In this document: in pieces, positions 11,401 through 22,600 of the stretch
Layout: each line of letters opens with the position of its first letter
Position numbering within the stretch: position 1 is the stretch's first letter
Source of the DNA: Hydrangea macrophylla
Lineage: Eukaryota > Streptophyta > Magnoliopsida > Cornales > Hydrangeaceae
Length of the DNA: 64,000 nucleotides
Reading direction: 5' to 3'
Assembly (NCBI GenBank): GCA_033977485.1
Contig: CM066982.1
Coordinates: 12,081,218 to 12,145,217 of the forward strand
Position numbers and translations under genes: made by a program
Notes under the pieces: generated by a model
Seen by the model: the letters and a program-made list of their open reading frames with translations, nothing else
Told to the model about the DNA's origin: nothing
Databases searched by the model: none

Positions 11401-13597
11401 ATTAGATGAAGTAACATCCACAAAAGATGTAGCTTCTGCCTTGTACTTGAAATAAAGGCGTGACATCGATGTAGTTAGACTAACAATAAACTTTTAACTT
11501 TTGTGCTTTTTGTCTCTTCGGAAAGAAAGGGATCCTCACCCAAAAATTCATTATACCAAAAGGCCACATAATCAACTTTATAACTTGGATCTAGTACTAT
11601 TGAAATAATCAAAATTGGGTTAAGAGACTCCATGTTACAATATTTATCAAATTTTGCATTCATTTTGGTAGCCATGGCCCATGGCACAACTATAAATATC
11701 ATCACTGTTCAATTCACGTAAGAGAATTTCTTTGACTTGTGCTACCTCATCAAAGTAAGCATTGGAAGTCACATAGTGGGAACCCGATATGTGTTTTGTT
11801 AGAAGATAAAAGTCTTCTAAGAATGAATGCAAACTCTTCAACTTCATCCAATCAATATATTCCATTGTACCCACCCCTTCACATGCCCTTTTATAGCTCG
11901 GATCTTGCTCCTCTAACCTATCAAACGCTCTCTCAAACTCCAACACCGCATCTATCATGAGGTAAGTTGAATTCCATCTAGTTTTTACATCTAAGCACAC
12001 AACCCATTTAGAGATTATATTCTCCTCTAAGGTGCGTTTTTTAAACACTTGCAAACGTGATGGACTACTCCTCACGTATTTAACACTACGACGTAGGCGC
12101 TTGATAGTTGTTTTCACCTCTTCAATTCCATCCCTCACAACAAGGTTTATGACGTGTGCAAAACATCGCACATGAAAGAACTCACCTCCAAACAACATCA
12201 TATTTCTTTTGTTCAATCTTCTCTTTAAGTCTACTATGCACGTGTCATTATTCTTAGCATTGTCAAGGGTGATAGTCATGACATGGTCTATACCCCACTC
12301 CAACAAACAACACTCCACGGCCTTAGCAATTGCCTCACCATTGTGTGGATGTGGAAGGACACGAAAGTTAATGATTTTCTTTTGAAGTTTCTAGTCTTTA
12401 TCAACAAAGTGAGCCGTAAGTACTATATACCCAATATTTTGAATGGACGTCCACATATCGGTAGTGATGCATACACGAGTGGAAGTGTTCTTCAAATAGT
12501 CTTTTAATTTATTTCTTTCCTCGTGAAACATTTGCATGCAATCTTTAGTAACCGTAGTTCTAGAATAAACATGCAACTTGGGTTGCACATCTTGGAGGAA
12601 CAACCTAAAACCTTCCTTTTCGACAAGACTAAACGGAAGTTCGCAAAGAATTATCATTCTTGCTAGAGACTTGCGACATCTATCTTGGTCAAATTTCCAA
12701 TTAGAAACTTGATTTCCTATTAAAGAAATAAGTGATGGTGATTTATCCTCTTGGTCACGGGGAATTTTTTTACAACGCTTAACATGAGTCCACAATTTGT
12801 TGGTTCTAGCCGAGGACGGTGCAATAATTGTTGCATTACAAAACTTACACTCAGCTGTTCCTTTATATTTCCCACCTTCATCTAAATACCTAGTAAAGTA
12901 ACTCCATACCTCGGACTTCCCATGGTTTCCGGATAAACCTGACTTTAGACCCGTCTTTTGCCTCTTTTGATTAACTTCCCCTCTAATGGCGGGAGTAGTA
13001 GTTTCATCCATACTTGAGTCAGTTGACATACAGCTACGAAGTGCTAACTGGCAAAGCCTGTGCCATCAACCAAGAAGCAAGAAACAATACACATAAATAA
13101 ATCTTAAAGCAAAGTACTGACAAAGGTGGAAAATGATAATCTGCTGCAAATTACCTTCAGTAATCACAGCTGTGATAAGGCCTGTATTTCAAGAACTATT
13201 CTTTTTTATAATCTAGGTGTGTATCTGCATAATATAGAGTTGAATTGCGGAGAGTAAGACATCAACAAATAGAGACATCAAAATTTTCTTAATTTTACAG
13301 ATGTACATATATATTGATATTTGTAAATAGAGTAGTAGTTTCATTTTCTTAATTTTACAAAATTTTACAAATAGAGTAGCAGTTTCATTTTACAAATAGG
13401 AGCAGGATCAATAAAAGCATCAACTGTGCTTTGATTCTGATAGCCTAGCCACACATGGCTCTATTTGTAAAAAAATTAAAAATGAAAGTTTTTCAGTCAT
13501 CAAAATAGAAAAATCAGCAAAAAAATGGACAATTATTTGAAGGATATCCTAGATCTGTAGATGTACATACATATTTGATATGTGTGTCTATCTATAG

Positions 13598-13634
<37 letters not shown>

Positions 13635-16600
13635 CACGCAGAATAGAAGAGATTACACTAGCATCATCATCATCATCAATGTTTTAGAGCAGTTTCATTT
13701 TCTTCATTATAAACGATATGCCTTATGAACTATATTGCCTTTTGACCTGACAAAATTTTCTTCATTACAAGAAGATATGCCTTATGAACTATATTGTTGT
13801 AGATCTCCCCTTATAAGGAAGAAAAAAAAAACCAAATTGAAGGGAAAAAACCTGGAGAGGCGTGAAAACAATGAGAGAATCCATGGCGAGAAAAAGATGA
13901 GAGAATCCACGGCGAGAAAAAGATGAGCCGCCGGCGAGAAGACAGCAAACGTTGCCGATGAAGGTGAAGGCTGTGGTCTGTGACTATGAGTGTGAGGGCT
14001 GCGCCTCTTTTGATGGATTGTGAGGGCTGTGGTCTTTTGGATAGATTGTGAGGGCTGTGGTCTTTTGGATAGATTGTGAGGGCTGTGGTCTTTTGGATAG
14101 AGAGTGAAGACTGCGAGGGACTGAGGGCTGCGCCTCTTTTGGAGAGAGAGTGTGGCTGTAAAATTATGAAACCCTAATGTATTTAACTATATATACATCT
14201 ACAAATTGTACACTAAGTTTTGTGATATTATAAATAGACCCCTTATATATTATAATTATATATTATATTAGAATTATTCGGAATATATCGGAATATTTTC
14301 TGAAATTTCGGATCGGCATGTTTTTGGAAATTTCGGATCGGAATTTCGGAATTTTCGGAAACTAAAAAAATATTCCGATTCCGATCCGAATTTTTTTCGG
14401 ACTTTTCAGAATTTGGAATTCATATTTCACTGCCAAAATCGGAAATTTTCGGATCGGAATTGGTCGGAATCGGAATTTCCATGCCAAATTGCACCCCTAG
14501 ATCTATGTATCCGCAAAATATCTTTGTGCTTGCCTGACTACGCCTGTTAGCAAAATTTACAGTTCCCATATGGGTTTTCTGTCTAGTTCGTGTTGGTGAA
14601 TTTGAAGTTCTCTAATTCCTCTTGACTGGAAATCGTACTTAATGAATCTTAGAAACATGGTTCTTAGGCTCGGTTGATACATAGGAGTTGATTCGAGTTT
14701 AATCCAACTAGATACGATCCTCGAATCAGAACTTTGAACTTTGATGTTTTAAGATTATTTTGGAAAACTTTCGACAATTTGAGCATTGATATGGCATGAA
14801 ACTGGAGCGAATCATTATTTTGTTCGTTTTTTTTTTTTTTTTGAAGTAGTGTACATTTGTTTTTATATGTACACACTTTTTTCTTTTTGATTGGTAATTT
14901 ATTGATATTGAACGGGCACCAGCGGGGATGCACCATGTACACAGGGAGTATACAAATTCATAAGCACTGCAAAAACACCATCAATAGAGCAAGCTAAAAC
15001 CTAATAGAAGGGGGAAAAAAGAAGAAGAAGACACCAGACTGGGTTAAGAACAAGACTTAATACAAAAACAAGAGACAAAGTACATTTGAATCCCACTGTC
15101 ATGACCTAAAACTCCAACTGCCCAACCACATGCTAAAACCCGCTTCAAGAACAAGCCATGAGACCAAAACAGACCCTGCTGATGCACCCATAATAATGTC
15201 ACAAAAAGCTCCAGACAAAAGACAGCATGGACCCAGCATGAAGCTGCTAGTTGGAAGCTTTCACAGAATCTGCGATATTCGCACCGGTCCGTTACAAAAA
15301 GGTATCAAACCGAGGGTGGCAGTACGCAGATTCATTAGAAGCAGCGGATCTACCCAAAAAAAAAAAACCAAAACGGCATGGACGCTATCACAGAACTGAG
15401 CAAAGATCCAGAATCCAAGGACACAGGATCCTGAAATGCTAAATCCAGAAAAGAACACCAAACGTCTCCCATCGTTCTCGGAATACTGCAACCTCACGAA
15501 CTGGTAAACGGAGCCCGTCGTTAATAGGGAGGAGAGCCAATGACAGTATTACAATAAAAGAAACTCTTGTATTGGAAGTCATTACTACAATATTACATGA
15601 GGGGCCTTTAGATAGGCAATACGAAATCCAACACATCAATACACCATATCATATAATATATCTTATATTATGTATTAGATAATATAATACCATATACATC
15701 AATTTCATAGATACTAGATAATGTATTTTATTCTAGCATATTCCAACACCCCCCCCTCAAGTTAGCACACAGAATCTTTTGAAGTGTCCAACTTGCATTT
15801 GAGAATAAAATGATGATCACTAGTTGACCGGCTCAGCTTTTCCAAAATGTCTTCAATACTCCCCCTCAATATAAATTTAGGGCACAATTTTCCCTTGCAC
15901 ATCATCGTTTTCAAATCCCCCCTCAAACTGAAAGTGGTAATGAAAATTACTACCGAAGTTTGGAATGAAAAAAATTACAACTGAAATTAGACTGAATCAA
16001 GTGTGAAATGGTGATGTCAACAACGAGTGGGATATAAAAATCCTCAAGATTGGCCAAGGTAGAGACAACATCCACCAGCAACAACGAGTAATTGTGGAAC
16101 AACAATATCCACAATATTGACCAAGGTGAAAACAATTCACCAATGACAAAACAAAGTGTGGAACTAAAACCCACAACAAAATCACAAATTTCAGCCCAAG
16201 AACAGTGAAAATGAATGCTGTAATGCGTCATCCAAGACTATTGAATTGAAATACAACAAAACCGAACTAACAGTAGCCTAAATCAATCAATCACAACCAA
16301 ACAAGGTCTTATTTAATCAAAGAGAATCACCAGAAGCAAACAATGGCAGTCCACTGGCTGCACAAAACATGGTCAAAAAATTCTGTCTGAATATTTTGGG
16401 GGTGATTTCGTAAATTCCAAATAATTGTGGAGGCTATTTTGTAAATTTCAGAATTTTGGGGCTGAGATTGAAATTTCAGAAAGTTTAGGGGCAAGATTGA
16501 GAGTGAGTGAGGGCTGCCACACTGGATTATGGTCTACTTTGGATTTTAAAGCAATCCACATGAACTAGGGAAAACAAAAAGATTGATATATTATTTCAAT

Positions 16601-19600
16601 AATCCATCCATTTAATAAAACACAGAAAAAGAAATAGAAACAGAAAAGATTGAAGAGTTATGTTCGGCGGGCGGCGATGAGTGATGTCCGGTGGAGTGGC
16701 AGGGTCGCCGCCCGCCGGCGAAGCGGAAGACTGAAAGAGAGAGTAGGCCAGAAGAACTACTCTGATACCATATTACAAAATAAAAGAAACTCTTGTGTTG
16801 GAAGTCATTACTACAATATTACATGAGGGCATAGGCAATAGGAAATCCAACACATCAATACACCATATCATATAATATATCTTATATTAATGTATTATGT
16901 ATTAGATAATATATTATCATATACATCAATTTCATAGATACTAGATAATGTATTTTATTCTAGCATATTCCAACAGACAGGAAGTGTTGTATATAGTATA
17001 TACATATACACCCATAAAAATATAAGATTTCTCTCATCATTTTTTCCTCAACAAAGCACCATCCAACAATCACACACACTCCCTCAACACCCCGCCCACC
17101 GCTGCCCTTTCACCATCCCCCTTATGTCTTTTTCTTTTCCTTCCCTTTATTTCCACCTCTCTCTTATGTCTTTTCCTTTTCCTTCCCTCTATTTCTACTA
17201 ACTCTCTCTCACTCACTCACCCAACTTCAAAGCCTTACCAGCCGCCTTGCTGCTAACACACCCAATGGTCACTCTTGACTATCTCAAACAATATACTCCT
17301 TAACACCAATAGAGGACTCCCAAGAAACCAAAGCCAATACTTCCTTGTCCAGGGAAGCGGGAAGCCAAAGCATGCATACCCAGCCAACACTGATAGCAAC
17401 CCACCATCACCCTCTGGACAAGATAGGAGAAGAGAAAGATAGCAACCACATGCTTGCCTCACCCGAAACCGAAACCTTCCAAAACAAAGCATTTGCTTTA
17501 TATGTGCACATTGTTATTTATTTTATGAAAAAGTGAATCTTACGATACAACAATGGTTAGAAAGCAAAATCTCCCTTTTGGTTACAATTTGGGATCTAAT
17601 GTGTTCAATGCGATTTTATTCAGGTGGAAGATGCAGAAACAATAGTTAAGCTTACTGAGGAGATGGACTCAGTTGACACTGGGCTTCTTGAAGAGGCTGC
17701 AAGTATTGTTAAAGAATTGAACAAGGCTTTGGATCGGTTCGAGTTGACTCAGCTACTTTCTGGTCCATATGACAAAGAAGGTGCTGTTCTCTCTATTACA
17801 GCTGGTGCTGGGGGTACTGATGCACAGGTAATTGTTGTTCCACTTACAAGTTAATATAGTCATTTAGGCTTTGTTTGGTTTGTGAATTTAGAGAAGGAAA
17901 ATTAAAATGAAGGAAAACAAGAAGGAAAACTAGTTCCCTAGTGTTTTCCTTCATGCCTAAATAACCAAGAGTTAAGTTTATTTTAGAAATGATTGATTGT
18001 AACTTGAGTAAAAGGGAAGAGAAGCAACTCACAAATGTCAAAAGTTGTTTTCACAATATCTTCTTTTCCTGCCTATTTTCCGTATTAACCAAACAAGGAG
18101 AAGTTTTCCCTTAGATTCTGTTTGGTTTGTGGATTTAGGGAAGGAAAAGAGAAAGTATAGCAAAACAATAAGGAAAAGTAGTTCCTGCTGGGAGCATAGA
18201 TACTTAAGATGCACCATCCCCTAACATCTTAAGCTTTTAGAGTAGATGGTTGTTAACAATTCCCTTGTGTTTTCCTTTTTCTCAGTCTTAAATAACAGTA
18301 AAAGTTAAGACTTTTGGAAATGTAATTGTAACTGAGGAAAAAATGAGGGAAGTGTCTCACTATATTCAAAGTTTTGATTTATCTCTTGCTATTTCCTTCC
18401 TATTTTCTTCATTGTTTTTCTTATTAACCAAATAAAAATGAGTGTTTAATTGATGTTTTCTTTTCCTTTCTCTTGCTAAATACATGACTTGGTGTTCTCT
18501 TTTCTCTATTTTCCTCTCACAAAATCAACGAACCAAACAGAGCTTTATACTTGTCATTGCTGGATTGATATTCTATTGTTGCTGTTGAGATTATAAAAAT
18601 TTAAAGGCCTGGTATTCAATATATAAGATCATGGGGCTACTCCACCCATAGCCAATAGGTTTTGGGTTGGATGCTCCAATTTAACACGGTATCAGAACAT
18701 GTTATTGTCAGGCCAGTTTGGCCACATGTGCTCCATGTTACCCTATCTCAGTAAGCCACATGTTTGGCTCTCAGTCATGCCACATGTGCGGGGGCGTGTT
18801 GAGATTATAATCCCACATCGGGAATTTAAAGCCTTGTTGTTCAATGTATAAGATCATGGGGCTACTCCACAGTCCACCCATAGCCAATAGGTTTTGGGTT
18901 GGATGCTACAATTTAACAGTTGCCATGCACATCTAACGTGATTAAATGAGTCGATCGTCCTCTGCTAGTTTATTACCTCAATCCATAATCAATCTCATAG
19001 AAGAACTTGTTAAAGGGTATATGTGTAAATATAGTATATGTATATATGTGGTTGTCCCACATCGGTTAAAGAGTAAACAGTCTAGGTTAGACCAAGCCTA
19101 TATAAAGGCTCATTGTATTCTTTCATGTTATGTTGAATATACCAAAAGAGATATTCCCATCATACTTTTAATCTTTACATGGTATCAGAGCCTCCCGCCT
19201 CTGGGATTGCTCATTATCTCTGTTTTTCCGCCTTCTTCGTGAATCAAGAAGTTCGGATTGTCAAATATGTTTGAAGATTTGATTTTATTTCTTCTTTAAA
19301 CATAAACCCTAACCCTAGCAGCTACTATTCACGATCACTGTTCATCGGCAACTGTTCATCGATCACTGTTCATCGGCACTATTCACGATCACTGTTCATC
19401 GGCAACTGTTCATCGATCACTGTTCATCGAAACTATTCACGATCACTGTTCATCAGCAACTGTTCATCGACCACTGTTCATCGGCACTATTCACAGTCAC
19501 TGTTCATCGGCACTATTCACAGTCACTGTTCATCGGTTACTATTCACAGTCGCTATTCACAGCAATTGTTCATTATTTTTCAACAACTATGGATACCGTT

Positions 19601-22600
19601 TCTGTTCCTCGCGAGGAATACTCTCAGTTGCTTCAGTATCAGGCAGCACACCAGGCATCCACCTCATCTGCTTCCTTAGCTCAGCATGGAGGTACACATA
19701 CTGCTTGCATTGCTTCAGGTTCTTCCCCATGGGTAATTGATTCTGGCGCTAGTAATCATTTGACAGGTATATCTAGTCTTTTTATATCTATCTGGCTGTC
19801 ATCGTCTCTTCCCCCAATCACTTTAGCGGATGGGTCCTCGACTCCTGTTGAAGGAATCGGGACGGCTCAACCCTCTTCGTCTTTATCCTTGTCTTCTGTT
19901 TTGTACATACCTCGTTCGTCCTGTAATTTAATGTCTGTTGGTCAGTTGACTAAGGATCTTAACTGTTGTGTCTCTTTTTCTCCTGATTCTGTTCTTATTC
20001 AGGATTTGACGACTCGGAAGACGATTGGCGTCGGGCATGAGTCCAATGGCCTCTATTACTTTGATGGTGATCCTGTCCCTGCTCCTTCACCCACTGCCTG
20101 TCCTGCTACTGTTTCACCTCATCAGATCCACTGCCGCCTCGGTCACCCTTCATTGGCTAATTTGAAACTCTTAGTTCCTAGTTTAAGTTCTTTACAGTCT
20201 TTAGAGTGTGAGTCGTGTCAGTTGGGGAAGCATCACCGTGTTCAATTTGCTCCCCGGGTCAATAAAAGAGCGTCTAGTCCTTTTCAATTAGTGCATTCTG
20301 ATGTATGGGGTCCTCACCGTATAACCTCCCAAAAGGGGTATCGGTATTTTGTTACTTTTGTGGATGATTATTCAAGAGTAACTTGGCTATATTTAATGAA
20401 AAATCGTTCTGAGTTATTTTCTATTTTTTTGTGCTTTTTGTGCTGAAATTAAAACTCAATTTGGTGTGCCAATTAGTGTTCTTCGAAGTGATAATGCAAA
20501 GGAATATCATTCTGACCCTTTCAGTACTTTTATGACACATTCTGGCATGATTCATCAATCTTCTTGTGTACACACACCACAACAAAATGGTGTTGCCGAG
20601 AGGAAAAATAGGCACCTATTAGAAGTCACACGCACCTTGTTATTTGAAATGCGTGTTCCAAATTTTTTTTGGGGGGATGCTGTTCTCACCGCTTGTTATT
20701 TGATTAACCGTATGCCATCTTCTATTCTCAATGGCCGCACACCACACTTTTGCTTGTTCCCTGTTGAGTCATCTTTCTCGATCGTTCCTCGTGTTTTTGG
20801 GTGTGTTTGCTTCGTTCATCAGCTGGCTCCTGGTACTGACAAATTAGACCCACGAGCCATTCGGTGTATTTTCTTGGGATACTCTAGGACTCAGAAAGGG
20901 TACCGTTGTTACAGTCCTTCCCTTCATCGGTACTTTGTCTCTGCCGATGTCACATTCTTCGAGTCTAAACCTTTTTTTTCAGAGTCCCACTCGGCTACTG
21001 ATCCGGATTTTATGCTTCCCGTTCCTCTTCCTGTCTCTCCTATCCCAACTACTACACCACCTACTCATGATGCTTCCACCCGCTTGTCTCGGCCTGATTT
21101 GCAAGTTTATACTCGTCGTCCACGTCCAGAGACTCTATTGGACTCCGCTGCTCCGCCTCCGCGTACCGTGTCCTCAGATCCGCCATCTTCTCCTCCAGAA
21201 CCGACTGATTTAGATCTTCCCATTGCTCTCAGAAAGGGTAAGCGTTCTTGCACTACTTCTCATCCTATTTCTAACTTTGTATCTTATGATCATTTATCTC
21301 CTACATTTTCTTCATTTGTTGCTTCCGTGTCTACCATATCTATTCCTAAGAATGTTGCAGAGGCACTTGCCCATTCTGGTTGGAACCAAGCTATGCAGGA
21401 TGAAATGTGTGCCCTTAAGGAAACTGGTACTTGGGACTTGGTCCCTCTCCCGCCAGGGAAATCTGTCGGTTGCCGTTGGGTGTATGCAGTTAAGGTTCAT
21501 CCAGATGGCACTCTGGATCGGTTGAAGGCACGCCTTGTTGCCAAAGGCTACACTCAAGTTTATGGACTTGATTATTCAGAGACTTTTTCTCCCGTGGCCA
21601 AGATTGCCTCTGTTCGCCTTTTCATCTCACTGGCCACTACTTATCACTGGCCCCTTCATCAGTTGGATGTTAAGAACGCATTTCTGAATGGTACCCTCCT
21701 TGAGGAGGTTTACATGGAGCAACCACCTGGGTTTGTTGCTCAGGGGGAGTCTAGTCTGGTTTGCAAATTAAAAAAGTCTCTTTATGGTTTGAAGCAGTCT
21801 CCTCGTGCTTGGTTTGGCAGGTTCAGTGATGTAATTGCTGAGTTTGGTCTTCAGAGATGTGGTGTTGACCATTCTGTTTTCTATAGACACACTGTAGCAG
21901 GGAAGATTTTGTTAATTGTTTATGTTGATGATATCGTCATTACTGGTGATGACCCTAAGGGCATTCAGGAGTTGAAATCCTTCTTACAAATCAAGTTTCA
22001 GACCAAAGACTTGGGGAAACTTAGGTATTTCTTAGGCATTGAGGTGGCCAGGTCTAGTGAAGGGATCTGCTTATCTCAGAGAAAATATGTTCTTGATTTG
22101 CTGACTGAGACAAGAATGTTGGGATCAAAACCTTTGGATACTCCTATGGATCCCAATTCCAAATTATTGCCAGATCAGGGGGAGCTACTTGATGATCCAG
22201 GACAGTACAGACGCTTAGTTGGGAAACTTAACTATCTAACGGTCACGAGACCTGATGTTGCCTTCGCAGTTAGTGTAATTAGTCAGTTTATGGACTCTCC
22301 TCAGACTACACATTGGGATGCAGTGATACGAGTCTTGAGGTACCTCAAGGGGGCCCCAGGCCGTGGTTTGTTGTATAAGGATCATGGTCACATTCGAGTT
22401 GAGAGCTACACAGATGCAGATTGGGCCGGATCTCCTAGTGATAGAAGGTCTACTACAGGGTACTGTGTACTTGTTGGAGGAAATCTTGTGTCCTGGAAAA
22501 GCAAGAAACAAACCGTTGTTGCTAGATCTAGTGCTGAGTCAGAATATAGGGCTATGGCGCATACTACTTGTGAGTTAGTATGGATGAAGCATTTGTTGGA

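Larger units (their letters stand above)
10271..14499 (-). mobile_element. hAT DNA transposon, full length, disabled
   Basis: The 4229-bp element has ends TAGGGGTG and, reversed, TAGGGGTGCAA, flanked by a perfect 8-bp duplication GATCTATG (10263-10270 and 14500-14507). The transposase remnant is on the - strand. Both subterminal regions are packed with TTTCGGAATTTTCGG-type words. It sits antisense in PRFB1 intron 3. Terminal integrity suggests it could still be moved by a related active transposase. Confidence 0.95.
15547..16975 (-). mobile_element. Coding-free LTR retrotransposon (Copia-like, non-autonomous)
   Basis: Two LTRs (15547-15748 and 16771-16975) enclose about 1.0 kb without gag or pol. 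A perfect 5-bp duplication GACAG lies at 15542-15546 and 16976-16980. On the - strand the LTR begins TGTTGGAATATGC, a primer-binding site TGGTATCAGAG follows the 5' LTR (complement of 16760-16770), and a G-rich polypurine tract precedes the 3' LTR (complement of 15749-15760). Movement would need proteins from a related Copia element. Confidence 0.93.
8933..17623 (+). other. PRFB1 intron 3
   Basis: An 8.7-kb intron from CAG|GTCCAA to TTCAG|GTGGAAG. It holds the candidate cassette exon (9928-9981), a hAT element (10271-14499) and a coding-free LTR element (15547-16975). Remaining stretches (8990-9900, 9982-10262 and 16981-17620) show no gene; 17118-17200 contains a roughly 40-bp CTTATGTCTTTTTCTTTTCC-type tandem duplication. 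Confidence 0.85.

Noticed and set aside
19180..19192. TGGTATCAGAGC words as parts of tRNA genes (also at 16760, 18687, 47134 and 58770)
   Set aside because: Each sits next to an LTR end and there is no surrounding cloverleaf; they are retroelement primer-binding sites.
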